Shown: positions 24,772 through 33,667 of the stretch, in pieces
Layout: every line of letters starts with the position of its first letter
Position numbering within the stretch: the first letter of the stretch is position 1
NCBI GenBank assembly: GCA_964473045.1
Contig: CAYYMX010000004.1
Location: 1 to 41,508 of the forward strand
Source of the DNA: CAYYMX01 sp964473045
GTDB lineage: Bacteria > Pseudomonadota > Alphaproteobacteria > Methylaequorales > Methylaequoraceae
Direction: 5' to 3'
DNA: 41,508 nt
Translations under genes and position numbers: made by a program
The notes under the pieces: generated by a model
Told to the model about the DNA's origin: nothing
What the model saw: the letters and a program-made list of their open reading frames with translations, nothing else
The model's database searches: none

Positions 24772-24785
24772 GAAGAGAAGAAAAT

Positions 24786-25394
24786 ATGAAAAAAAATGAA
24801 TTAGCAAATTTTTTTAAAAAACAAATTGATGAACATTTATTTGTGGCAGACAAGTGCAAAGATTTGTTATCAGACCCATTTTTTAAGAGTGTTAATATTT
24901 GTGTAGATTGTCTCAAGAAAAAAAAAAAAATTTTATTATTTGGTAATGGTGGAAGTGCTTCAGATGCCCAACATTTATCAACTGAGCTTACTGTAAGATT
25001 TTCAAAAAATAGATCAGCACTTGCAGCTATTTCTCTTGCCACCGATACATCGGCATTAACAGCAATTAGCAATGATTTTGGGTATAAATATGTTTTTTCT
25101 CGACAATTGGAAGCAATAGGAGAAAAAGATGATGTCGCTATAGGAATTACTACATCGGGTAAAAGTGAAAATGTTATAATTGGATTGGAAAAAGCCCAAA
25201 AAAGAAAAATGAAATGTATTGCACTTACAGGAAATTTTACTAAAAAATTAGAAAAATGTTCTGATGAGATAATTTCAATACCTGCAAAAAACACATCAAG
25301 GGTGCAGGAAATGCATATAATGATTGGTCAAATGCTTTGCAATGCAATTGAGTATGGATTGGGGTTGGCACCTTTGGTAAAAGAAGAAAAATAA
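24786..25394 (+). CDS. gmhA: Sedoheptulose-7-phosphate isomerase
   Basis: This 202-aa SIS-domain enzyme makes D-glycero-D-manno-heptose 7-phosphate, the first step to ADP-heptose for the LPS inner core. The phosphate-binding FGNGGSASDAQHLSTEL (His63, Glu67), ISNDFGY and TTSGKSENV are present, as is TSRVQEMHIMIGQ near the C-terminus. By my alignment Gln182 falls where E. coli GmhA has zinc ligand His180, a point to verify. DiaA is the main alternative, but the motif pattern and LPS-related neighbours (PagL pair) favour GmhA. The start lies 14 nt after the tRNA-Arg, so it may be read through from it. Confidence 0.88.
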   Translation: MKKNELANFFKKQIDEHLFVADKCKDLLSDPFFKSVNICVDCLKKKKKILLFGNGGSASDAQHLSTELTVRFSKNRSALAAISLATDTSALTAISNDFGYKYVFSRQLEAIGEKDDVAIGITTSGKSENVIIGLEKAQKRKMKCIALTGNFTKKLEKCSDEIISIPAKNTSRVQEMHIMIGQMLCNAIEYGLGLAPLVKEEK

Positions 25395-25424
25395 GAATTT
25401 TTAATCCTTTATGCTCAAGATTTG

Positions 25425-26117
25425 ATGAAAAATATTCTTGTGATTTTTTTTGTTACAGCACTACTTTTTTCATGTAACGATCAAACTAATTATTTTCCTA
25501 CCAAAGAAGGTAGAAAGATTTCATATAATATTGATTTTACTAATAAAGAAAAAAAAAAAAAAACTTACAAGCAAAATTATATTTTTCTAAAAAATGATAA
25601 TCAGGTTTTTCCAATGCTCAGGAATGATGGTCACGTTGTTTATTATAAAAGAGAAGAAAAGGGAATAATAAGAATAAATACTAAATATCTATATTCTGAA
25701 TTTATTAGTATACCTAAAAATAAATTAGATTATAAAAAGAATAATTTTGTTTTAAAGTTCCCTTTAGAACAAGGAACCAGCTGGGTTACAAAGGATCAGA
25801 CAAATTTAATAATGAAAGTTGGTTACGATAAAGTTTTCCAGACATTTTTACCGTTTGAAATGCAAAATGAAATTGTAAACCTAAAAGATAGCATTAGACT
25901 AAGGGATAAAAAGATTGAAAACTGCGTTAAAGTTTTGGGTAAAGGAAAAACAAGTTACAATCCAGGGCCTCCTTTAGGTAATATTAATATAGAGGTAATT
26001 TCAATTAGTTGGTATGCACCTGGCTATGGTTTAGTGAGACTTTTTCGTGAGGAAAAAGCTGATTCTGAAACAATGGGCCATATCATCTTCGATAAAGTGA
26101 TGGTTTTAGAAGATTAA
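25425..26117 (+). CDS. Putative lipoprotein, founding intact copy of a local family
   Basis: I do not recognise a named family. The 230-aa product begins at ATG 25425 (an adjacent TTG is also in frame). It has a lipoprotein signal (FVTALLFSC, Cys about 17) and then NYFPTKEGRKISYNIDF. The mature protein looks beta-rich, with motifs FPMLRNDGHVVYY, LKFPLEQGTSW, KVLGKGKTSYN, and SISWYAPGYGLVRLFREEKADSETMG. These recur in a decayed fragment right behind it (26134-26310) and in a frameshifted copy at 33668-34411. It is probably anchored in the outer or inner membrane facing the periplasm. Function unknown. Confidence 0.75.
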   Translation: MKNILVIFFVTALLFSCNDQTNYFPTKEGRKISYNIDFTNKEKKKKTYKQNYIFLKNDNQVFPMLRNDGHVVYYKREEKGIIRINTKYLYSEFISIPKNKLDYKKNNFVLKFPLEQGTSWVTKDQTNLIMKVGYDKVFQTFLPFEMQNEIVNLKDSIRLRDKKIENCVKVLGKGKTSYNPGPPLGNINIEVISISWYAPGYGLVRLFREEKADSETMGHIIFDKVMVLED

Positions 26118-26133
26118 ATTTTTTTTAAACGTA

Positions 26134-26310
26134 GCAATTAAAGTTGTTGGTAAAGGGAAAACAAGTTATAATTTCTGGTTCTTTGTGAAAAACACTAATA
26201 TTGAGGTTAATTCTTGAGTGTGTTTTGCACCTGAATTTGGTTTTGTAAAGATTTAAAGAAAAAAAAAATCAGATTTGAAACTATAGTAAGAACATTGTAT
26301 TAAAAGAGCT
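26134..26310 (+). pseudogene. Decayed partial duplicate of the lipoprotein gene
   Basis: Translating from GCA at 26134 in one frame gives AIKVVGKGKTSYNFWFFV, then TNIEVNS-stop-VCFAPEFGFVKI-stop. This lines up with CVKVLGKGKTSYN, INIEVISISWYAPGYGLVRLF of the intact gene just upstream. DNA identity continues for about 170 nt, through the region matching the ADSETMGHI part (KSDLKL and following), with several stops. It has no start codon. It is a non-functional C-terminal relic of a tandem duplicate, and it now forms the 5' flank of gltB. Confidence 0.85.
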
Positions 26311-26319
26311 AAAATTGTA

Positions 26320-29300
26320 ATGGTGAAAAATATAAAAAAACAGGGTCTCTATAACCCTAGAAATGAAAAAGATTCATGTGGTATTGGCATGGTGGCGAAT
26401 ATCTATGATATACCATCGAGAGAAATTTTAGATTATGCGCTTGGTATTTTGTGCAATCTAACTCATAGAGGGGCTGTAAGTGCAGATCCCAAAGCTGGTG
26501 ATGGAGTTGGAATTTTAACTCAGATTCCTCATCAGTTTTTCCAGAAAGAGCTATTGAATCACAATATTATTTTGCCCAGGCCAGATGATTATGCAGTTGG
26601 AATGTTTTTTTTTCCAAGAAAAACCGTTGAAAGAGAACACTGCATTGAAGTAGTAAAAAAATATTTTGACAAGTTTGGTATAGAAACACTTTTTACAAGA
26701 AATGTTCCAACAGACAATTCGGTCCTTGGACAATCAATAATTGGAAATGAACCCTCAATAATTCAAGTTTTTGTAAAACAAAAACAACAAACTAGAACTA
26801 TTAATGAATTTGAGTCTAAATTATTTCTTGCCAGAAGAAATATGGAAATAGAGCTAAAATCATTCGATTTCTATGTTGTTTCCATGTCTCCAAGGGTAAT
26901 AACATATAAGGGAATGATAATGTCAAATTCAATAAAAGATTTTTTTGTTGATCTTAAAGATGAATTATTCATTTCCAGTCTAGCCATAGTTCATCAAAGA
27001 TTTTCAACTAATACATTCCCAAGCTGGGAACTTGCACAGCCATTTAGATTTTTATGTCATAATGGTGAAATAAATACGCTAAGAGGTAATATTAACTGGA
27101 TGAATGCTCGAGCCAGAATTTCAGATTCAGATTTATTTAGCAAAGAGTTTAAAAATATTAATCCACTTATTTTTGAAGGTGTTTCTGATTCTGCGGCTTT
27201 TGATAACGCCTTAGAATATTTAATAATTGGTGGCTATGACATAGAGGAAGCTATGATGCTACTGATTCCAGAAGCATGGGAAAAAAACAATCACCATTCT
27301 AAAAAATTGAATTCATACTTTGATTATTACTCAAATTATGTAGAGCCATGGGATGGACCAGCCGCAATGTGCTTTACAGATGGGAAAAAGATTGGTGGTG
27401 TTCTCGATAGAAATGGATTAAGACCCTCAAGATACTTTGTTACTGATGATGGGCTAGTTTTGGTTTCTTCTGAAATGGGTGTTTTGGATATTCCTCCTTT
27501 GAAAATAAAAAAAAGATGGAGATTAGAACCTGGGAAAATATTTTTGATTGATCTTAATGAAAAAAGGATAATTGAGAATAATGAAGTAAAAGAAAAATAT
27601 TCGAAAAAAAGTAACTTTGAAGTTGAAGTAAGAAAAAAACAAATTTTTTTAAGTGAAATTCTAAAAACAAAAAGGGCAAAAAATAAAAATGAGATCAATT
27701 TAAAAAAGTTTCAGCATGCTTTTGGATATACAAAAGAGGATATAAGTTTTTTTATTGACCCTATAATTGAGTCAGGTGCGGAACCAATTGGATCAATGGG
27801 TGCAGATACACCTATTTCAGTATTAAGCGACAGTCCTAAATTATTATTTTCTTACTTTAAGCAGTGTTTTGCACAGGTAACAAACCCACCAATAGACCCT
27901 ATCAGAGAGGATTTGGTGATGTCATTAAAAATTTCTCTTGGCCCTAAGCCAAATATATTTTCAAAGCCTGATGAAAATAAATGTTTTAGACTTGAACTGG
28001 ATCAACCAATTCTTAATAACAGTGAAATTGATGCAATTAAGGACATAGAAAATCGGACAAGTGGAAAATTAAAATCAGCAGTAATAGATATAACATTTAA
28101 AAACTCTAAAAATGAAAATGAACTAAAAAATGGAATTGAAAAAATTTGTTTACAAGCAAAGTCACAAATTCTTGATGGTAAAAATATATTAATTTTGTCT
28201 GATAGAGGTATTTCAAGTGTTAGTGCGCCCATTCCATCCCTCTTAGCTGTTTCGGCAATTCATCATTATCTTATTAAAGAAGGCTTGAGAATGAAGGCGA
28301 GCTTAGTAATTGAAACCGGCGAAGCGCGAGAACTTCATCATTTTGCAGTTTTAGTTGGATATGGTGTGGAAGCAATCAACCCTTACCTAGCTTTGGATAC
28401 AATTAGAAATATTGTTGATAATTCCAAGTATTTAAAGTCTGAGAGTAATTTTGTTAAGGCGTCTGGCAAGGCAATTCTAAAAATTATGTCCAAAATGGGA
28501 ATTTCTACTCTTAAATCCTATTGTGGTGCACAAATATTTGATGCTGTTGGCCTTTCTGAGAGGGTTATTGACGACTATTTTTGTGGTACTGCTTCCTTAA
28601 TTGGGGGAATTGGTCTAGAAGAGATTCAAACAGAAACATTAAATAGATTTAAGAGATACAACCAAACCAATCTAGCTGACTACAAATTAGATGAAGGAGG
28701 AGAATATGCTTTTAGAATTGGAGGCGAAAAGCATTCCTGGTCTCCATTAACAATAACTAATTTACAAAGGGCGGTTAGGATTAACTCCAAGGAATCTTTT
28801 ACAAATTTTTCTAATGAAATAAATAATTATAATGAATCAATTTATACGATAAGAAGCCTTTTCAAGTTTAAAGAGTCAAAAAAAATAAATATAGAAGAAG
28901 TAGAGAAATCAGAAGAAATTGTAAAAAGATTTTCAACAGGCGCCATGTCTTTTGGCTCTATATCAAAAGAAGCCCATAGTACGCTAGCTCTTGCAATGAA
29001 TAGGATTGGAGGAAAGTCTAATACAGGAGAGGGAGGAGAAGAGCCTGAAAGATTTAAGCCTTTAAAAAATGGTGATTCAATGAGAAGTGCTATAAAACAA
29101 GTTGCTTCTGGTAGATTTGGTGTAACCACAGAATATTTAGTTAATGCCAATGACATACAAATCAAAATATGCCAAGGTGCAAAGCCTGGTGAAGGTGGAC
29201 AATTACCCGGTCATAAGGTTGATGAGAAAATAGCAGCAGTTCGACATTCCACACCAGGTGTGGGATTAATTTCACCACCGCCTCACCACGATATTTATTC

Positions 29301-30885
29301 GATTGAAGATTTAGCTCAATTGATTTTTGACCTAAAAAATGTGAACAGTCAGGCACGAATAAGTGTTAAATTAGTTTCTGAGTTTGGAGTGGGTGTGGTG
29401 GCAGCAGGAGTAACAAAATGTAAAGCTGATCATATTACAATTTCTGGCTTTGATGGAGGAACGGGAGCTTCTCCTTTGACATCAATTAAAAATGCTGGAA
29501 CACCTTGGGAATTAGGACTTTCTGAAACGCATCAAACACTAGTATTAAATAAGTTAAGAGATAGGATATCGCTTCAGGTTGATGGAGGACTGAAGACAGG
29601 TAGAGATGTAATAATTGGTGCTCTTTTAGGAGCTGATGAGTTTGGTTTTGCAACTGCAGCACTTGTTTCAGTTGGGTGTATTATGATGAGAAAATGCCAT
29701 CTAAACATTTGTCCCGTTGGAGTTGCAACCCAAAATGAAGAATTGCGAAAAAAGTTTAAAGGTACGCCAGAGAATGTTATCAACTATTTCTTTTTGGTAG
29801 CTGAAGAAGTTAGAGAGATAATGGCAAGTCTAGGTATTAGAAAATTTTCAGATATAATAGGTAGATCAGACTTGTTGGATAAAAAAGACGCAATAGAACA
29901 TTGGAAAGCTAAAAAGATTGACTTATCCAAAATACTTTGGAGACCTAAAACAAGTTCCCAAAAACAAAATTATAATTCTTCACATCAAGAGCATGATATT
30001 GACAAAACACTTGATCATCAAGTAATAGAAGAAATTAAAGAGGTACTAGAAGAGAAAGTAGCTAGTATTCAAATTAAAAAGAATATTAGAAATATTAATC
30101 GTAGCTTTGGAGCAATGTTATCGGGTGAAATAGCCAAAAGATTTGGATTTAAAGGATTGCAAGAAGATTCTATAGTTGTTGATCTTACTGGAACAGCTGG
30201 ACAAAGTTTTGGAACTTTTTTATCAAAAGGAGTAACACTAAATCTAAAAGGAGAGGCTAATGATTATGTTGGGAAGGGGTTGTCTGGTGGTAGAATTACT
30301 ATTAAACCGCATAAAAAAGAGGGCTACGAATCACATAAAAACATTATTATTGGTAATACAGTTTTATATGGAGCTATTTCTGGAGAGTGCTATTTTTCAG
30401 GAATTGCTGGTGAAAGATTTGCTGTTAGAAATTCTGGTGCAATAGCTGTTGTTGAAGGTACAGGGGACCATTGTTGTGAGTACATGACAGGAGGTATTGT
30501 ATTAGTTCTAGGAAATACAGGAGTTAACTTTGCGGCTGGAATGAGTGGAGGAATAGCTTATGTATATGATGAAAATAAAAATTTTAAAACTAAATGTAAC
30601 CTTTCTCTAGTTGAACTAGAAGAAATTAAGGGACCTAATCTGATTAGTGTTGATGATGTTTTTAGTAAACACAGCTTGTTAACAAACGATGAGATTAGGA
30701 TTAGAGAGTTACTAAAAAGGCATATCAATTTCACAAACTCTAAAAAAGCAAAAAATATACTAGAAAACTTTGGACAAAATAAAAAAAAGTTTGTCAAGGT
30801 ACTACCTATTGACTTTAGAAACGCTTTACTAAAAAAACAAGATAATAAAAATGATTATAAAGGTGTTCAATCATGGCGAAAATAA
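26320..30885 (+). CDS. gltB: Glutamate synthase [NADPH] large subunit
   Basis: This 1,521-aa enzyme makes two glutamates from glutamine and 2-oxoglutarate. The N-terminal Ntn glutaminase nucleophile is Cys20 (EKDSCGIGMVA), exposed after removal of a 19-residue propeptide. Family blocks include HRGAVSADPKAGDGVG, HQRFSTNTFPSWELAQPFRFLCHNGEINTLRGN, the FMN/central region and SFGSISKEAHSTLA, and the synthase domain GGKSNTGEGGE. The 3Fe-4S cluster cysteines are Cys1120, Cys1126 and Cys1131 (GCIMMRKCHLNICPVG). The glycine-rich C-terminal beta-helix is complete. gltD overlaps its 3' end by 13 nt. The region just upstream is a pseudogene, so the promoter must lie in or before it. Confidence 0.98.
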   Translation: MVKNIKKQGLYNPRNEKDSCGIGMVANIYDIPSREILDYALGILCNLTHRGAVSADPKAGDGVGILTQIPHQFFQKELLNHNIILPRPDDYAVGMFFFPRKTVEREHCIEVVKKYFDKFGIETLFTRNVPTDNSVLGQSIIGNEPSIIQVFVKQKQQTRTINEFESKLFLARRNMEIELKSFDFYVVSMSPRVITYKGMIMSNSIKDFFVDLKDELFISSLAIVHQRFSTNTFPSWELAQPFRFLCHNGEINTLRGNINWMNARARISDSDLFSKEFKNINPLIFEGVSDSAAFDNALEYLIIGGYDIEEAMMLLIPEAWEKNNHHSKKLNSYFDYYSNYVEPWDGPAAMCFTDGKKIGGVLDRNGLRPSRYFVTDDGLVLVSSEMGVLDIPPLKIKKRWRLEPGKIFLIDLNEKRIIENNEVKEKYSKKSNFEVEVRKKQIFLSEILKTKRAKNKNEINLKKFQHAFGYTKEDISFFIDPIIESGAEPIGSMGADTPISVLSDSPKLLFSYFKQCFAQVTNPPIDPIREDLVMSLKISLGPKPNIFSKPDENKCFRLELDQPILNNSEIDAIKDIENRTSGKLKSAVIDITFKNSKNENELKNGIEKICLQAKSQILDGKNILILSDRGISSVSAPIPSLLAVSAIHHYLIKEGLRMKASLVIETGEARELHHFAVLVGYGVEAINPYLALDTIRNIVDNSKYLKSESNFVKASGKAILKIMSKMGISTLKSYCGAQIFDAVGLSERVIDDYFCGTASLIGGIGLEEIQTETLNRFKRYNQTNLADYKLDEGGEYAFRIGGEKHSWSPLTITNLQRAVRINSKESFTNFSNEINNYNESIYTIRSLFKFKESKKINIEEVEKSEEIVKRFSTGAMSFGSISKEAHSTLALAMNRIGGKSNTGEGGEEPERFKPLKNGDSMRSAIKQVASGRFGVTTEYLVNANDIQIKICQGAKPGEGGQLPGHKVDEKIAAVRHSTPGVGLISPPPHHDIYSIEDLAQLIFDLKNVNSQARISVKLVSEFGVGVVAAGVTKCKADHITISGFDGGTGASPLTSIKNAGTPWELGLSETHQTLVLNKLRDRISLQVDGGLKTGRDVIIGALLGADEFGFATAALVSVGCIMMRKCHLNICPVGVATQNEELRKKFKGTPENVINYFFLVAEEVREIMASLGIRKFSDIIGRSDLLDKKDAIEHWKAKKIDLSKILWRPKTSSQKQNYNSSHQEHDIDKTLDHQVIEEIKEVLEEKVASIQIKKNIRNINRSFGAMLSGEIAKRFGFKGLQEDSIVVDLTGTAGQSFGTFLSKGVTLNLKGEANDYVGKGLSGGRITIKPHKKEGYESHKNIIIGNTVLYGAISGECYFSGIAGERFAVRNSGAIAVVEGTGDHCCEYMTGGIVLVLGNTGVNFAAGMSGGIAYVYDENKNFKTKCNLSLVELEEIKGPNLISVDDVFSKHSLLTNDEIRIRELLKRHINFTNSKKAKNILENFGQNKKKFVKVLPIDFRNALLKKQDNKNDYKGVQSWRK

Positions 30886-32321
30886 CTGGTTTTTTAGAGT
30901 TTGATAGAGAAGAAATGAGATCTATAGATGTCAGGAAAAGGACAAAAAACTTTAATGAATTTATATTACCACCTTCTGATAAGATGCTTAATAGGCAAGC
31001 AGCAAGATGTATGGATTGTGGTATTCCTTATTGTCATGACTCATGCCCAGTTCACAACATTATTCCTGAGTGGAATGATCTAGTTTATGAAAATGACTGG
31101 AAAGTTGCACTGGAAACCTTGCATGCAACTAATAATTTTCCTGAATTTACAGGTCGAATATGCCCAGCCCCTTGTGAGGAAGCATGTACATTAAATATTG
31201 ATGATAATCCAGTTACCATAAAGAACATTGAAAAGTCAATTATTGACAAAGGTTATAAAGAGGGTTGGGTCCTTCCTATCATTAATTCTAAGAAGACCAA
31301 CAAAAAAGTTACAGTTATCGGGTCTGGTCCATCAGGTATGGCTTGTGCTCAGCAACTTGCAAGAGCAGGGCATAAAGTAAATGTTTATGAAAAGAACGAT
31401 AGAATTGGAGGGTTGCTAAGATATGGGATTCCAAACTTTAAAATGGAAAAACATTATATTGACCGAAGGATTGAACAAATGGAAAAGGAAGGAGTTACAT
31501 TTAAATGTAATGTTTTGGTTGGAGAAGATGTTAAATTCAATAATGTAGTTAATGAGTCTGATGCTGTAGTTTTAGCCTGTGGGTCAGAAGAACCAAGAGA
31601 TTTAAAAATTCCAGGTAGGGATTTAGATGGTGTTCATTTTGCCATGGATTTCCTAACCCTTCAAAATAAAATATGTGAGGGTGATAGGATAAAAAAAAAG
31701 GATCAAATTACTGCATACAATAAAAATGTTGTTGTGATTGGGGGAGGTGATACAGGTTCTGACTGTATTGGTACATCAAATAGACAAGGGGCTAGATCAG
31801 TTACACAATTAGAAATACTTGAAAAACCGCCCGCTAATGAAGATAAAATGCTTACATGGCCAGATTGGCCATTAAAATTGAGGACATCTTCATCACACGA
31901 AGAAGGCGTAAATAGGAATTGGAGTGTTGCAACGAAAGAATTTAAGGGTAATGACAATAAAGTCGAACAAATAAAGCTAAAGAAGATAGAGTGGATAATA
32001 GATAAAAGTGGAAGATTAAATATGGCAGAAATCAAAGGGAAAAGTTCGGAATTTACTTTGAAAGCTGATCTGATTTTGTTAGCTATGGGATTTTTACATA
32101 CAAAAAAGAATCAATTAATTGAAGATTCTGGATTAAAACTGGATGAAAGAGGAAATGTTAAGGCTAATGACAAAGATTATACAACCAATGTCAAAGGAGT
32201 TTTTGCCTCAGGTGATATGAGGAGAGGCCAATCGTTGGTGGTATGGGCTATAAGAGAGGGAAGACAGGTTGCTCATTGTGTTGATAAGTTCCTGATGGGA
32301 AGTTCCGAGCTACCATTCTAA
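30873..32321 (+). CDS. gltD: Glutamate synthase [NADPH] small subunit
   Basis: This 482-aa FAD/NADPH-binding, iron-sulfur flavoprotein supplies electrons to GltB. The N-terminal cysteine cluster is Cys46, Cys49, Cys54 and Cys58 (RCMDCGIPYCHDSCPVHN), with CPAPCEEACTLN after it. The FAD-binding GSGPSGMACAQQLARAGH and NADPH-binding GGGDTGSDCIGTS Rossmann motifs follow. GVFASGDMRRGQSLVVWAIREGR ends the enzyme. It is full length and co-transcribed with gltB. Confidence 0.98.
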   Translation: MAKITGFLEFDREEMRSIDVRKRTKNFNEFILPPSDKMLNRQAARCMDCGIPYCHDSCPVHNIIPEWNDLVYENDWKVALETLHATNNFPEFTGRICPAPCEEACTLNIDDNPVTIKNIEKSIIDKGYKEGWVLPIINSKKTNKKVTVIGSGPSGMACAQQLARAGHKVNVYEKNDRIGGLLRYGIPNFKMEKHYIDRRIEQMEKEGVTFKCNVLVGEDVKFNNVVNESDAVVLACGSEEPRDLKIPGRDLDGVHFAMDFLTLQNKICEGDRIKKKDQITAYNKNVVVIGGGDTGSDCIGTSNRQGARSVTQLEILEKPPANEDKMLTWPDWPLKLRTSSSHEEGVNRNWSVATKEFKGNDNKVEQIKLKKIEWIIDKSGRLNMAEIKGKSSEFTLKADLILLAMGFLHTKKNQLIEDSGLKLDERGNVKANDKDYTTNVKGVFASGDMRRGQSLVVWAIREGRQVAHCVDKFLMGSSELPF

Positions 32322-32404
32322 GATGCAGCGATGTCTAAATAAGCGTATATACACCTAAAATTTAAAATAATAAAAAAATATAATAGAATATGGAGCGCCT
32401 TATA

Positions 32405-32421
32405 ATATGTATATACACATA
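32405..32421 (-). repeat. 17-nt AT-rich motif, copy 2 (inverted)
   Basis: On the minus strand this reads TATGTGTATATACATAT, identical over 17 nt to 20726-20742. It lies in the 111-nt gap between gltD and the 2OG oxygenase gene, which both end there. A partial third match, GTATATACAC, is at 32344-32353. Confidence 0.35.
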
Positions 32422-32432
32422 TAATCTAAGGC

Positions 32433-33254
32433 TCAGTAAAACATTTGCTTTTCACGCCATTTTTCAAGGTTTTCACTTCCAAAAATGTTTGATGCTGCTT
32501 TTCTTTCAGTGTATAATTCTACATTACCTGCAATCGTTCTTCGTTCACCATCTACAGAAAAAGGGTAAACCATGTGGTACAACCAATCTGGAAAAATAAT
32601 AAATTTACCAATTTCAGGTTTGAATAATTTCATACCTGGAGGGTAAAAATCATAATCTGGACCATTTAGAGTTGAGGCCAAGACAGTACAACCATCCAGC
32701 ATACCAGAAGAATTGAATGAAGATGTGGCATTGTTGTTATACATGTTACTAGGAATTTTAGTCCATAAAATAAACGATAAACCAATCTTACGTTCATAAC
32801 TTCTATGATTATGAATTGGATTATAATCATTATTGTACTGATGTACGGACCATACCTCACTAGAGATTGCCGACTTAAAAATGTTTGATCTGTTGTATTT
32901 TTTAAAAAATTTATCGGTATATTGTTCTGCCATACACTCAGAAAGCTTATGAACTTTACTAAATATCTGATTGTCTTTAGATAGTATAAGTTGTTCACCA
33001 TTTTTAATCTGTCCAACTAATTTGTTAGAATTATCAATTCTTTCAGAATCAGACAAAAGAATATCCAATTCAGTATTTAGACTAGCAATAAAATCTAATC
33101 CAATACTTGTTTGCAATACTAAAGCACTATCAATAGTCAAAACTGAGGGTTCTTGTATCATAAGATAGTTTGAGCAATCTACATGCCAATGTAGTGAATT
33201 ACATGTTATCTTGGAAGTTTTAGGCGTTTGGGAGTTCGTAAGAGTTAATATCAC
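32433..33254 (-). CDS. Putative 2OG-Fe(II) oxygenase, phage-type
   Basis: This 273-aa protein has a cupin-like iron/2-oxoglutarate oxygenase C-terminal half. NPIHNHRSYERKIGLSFILW (His148, His150) begins the jelly roll. The distal part GKFIIFPDWLYHMVYPFSVDGERRTIAGNV has His227 and Arg238/Arg239, the expected iron and 2-oxoglutarate carboxylate ligands. The first ligand pair reads His-X-His where the usual motif is His-X-Asp/Glu. Relatives are common in marine phages and their hosts, where the substrate is unknown. The N-terminal half (1-130) is unassigned. About a third of its arginine codons are CGN, against almost none in core genes here, which fits transfer. It converges on gltD. Confidence 0.72.
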   Translation of the reverse strand: MILTLTNSQTPKTSKITCNSLHWHVDCSNYLMIQEPSVLTIDSALVLQTSIGLDFIASLNTELDILLSDSERIDNSNKLVGQIKNGEQLILSKDNQIFSKVHKLSECMAEQYTDKFFKKYNRSNIFKSAISSEVWSVHQYNNDYNPIHNHRSYERKIGLSFILWTKIPSNMYNNNATSSFNSSGMLDGCTVLASTLNGPDYDFYPPGMKLFKPEIGKFIIFPDWLYHMVYPFSVDGERRTIAGNVELYTERKAASNIFGSENLEKWREKQMFY

Positions 33255-33458
33255 CTATTTAAAAAATTGGCATATAGGTCTTAGGATTTCAAATGCTAGT
33301 TAAGTAGCTTTTCTAGAATTTATGCAATTCAACAAATATTATAAATTGAAAAGACCAGTCATAGTAGATGTGGTATACAAATGTTTGTCATTTTGAGCAG
33401 TCATAAATTAGTAAATGATAGCACTAAAATATAATGACTTAGTCAGACAATTTAAAAA

Positions 33459-33486
33459 AAATTCAAAATATTATTTTTTTGAATTT
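33459..33486 (-). terminator. Possible AT-only terminator overlapping the small-gene stop
   Basis: AAATTCAAAA and TTTTGAATTT form a 10-bp stem around an 8-nt loop that contains the stop codon of the 44-aa gene. On the minus strand the stem is followed by more T residues. The stem has only two G-C pairs, so the folding strength is doubtful. Confidence 0.35.
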
Positions 33487-33605
33487 TGACGAGATTCATA
33501 AGTAGCTAATTTTTCTTTATATTCAACTTCAGATAAATCATGCCACCCAATACATTTTCCTGTAGGGGATCGTCCACACCCACAATCATTATTATTATTA
33601 CCCAT
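33471..33605 (-). CDS. 44-aa protein with CDGSH-like CxC...CxGxH motif
   Basis: This small frame encodes 44 residues starting at the ATG read from 33605. A strong ribosome binding site, GGAGAGG, lies about 5 nt upstream of the ATG, better than most in this window. The core CGCGRSPTGKCIGWH (residues 8-22) resembles the CDGSH iron-sulfur motif C-X-C-X2-S...C-D-G-X-H: Cys8, Cys10, Ser13, Cys18 and His22 are all present, but the spacer is one residue shorter and Asp is Ile. LSEVEYKEKLATYE follows. From memory, similar tiny proteins occur in marine bacteria and phages without known function. Cluster or zinc binding is inference. It sits alone between the 2OG oxygenase and the lipoprotein pseudogene. 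Confidence 0.72.
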   Translation of the reverse strand: MGNNNNDCGCGRSPTGKCIGWHDLSEVEYKEKLATYESRQNSKK

Positions 33606-33667
33606 TTAACCTCTCCAATGTTAATTAGAATACAATATTAGCAAAAAAAAAAAAACAACAGCAACGA

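Noticed and set aside
24731..25294. 187-aa minus-strand open frame
   Set aside because: It lies antisense to gmhA and runs over the tRNA-Arg. The gmhA frame has clear SIS motifs, and this frame has no recognisable domain, so it is a shadow.
32390..32599. 69-aa plus-strand open frame with a Met start after gltD
   Set aside because: It is mostly antisense to the 2OG oxygenase C-terminus, whose residues are conserved, and it has no family features.
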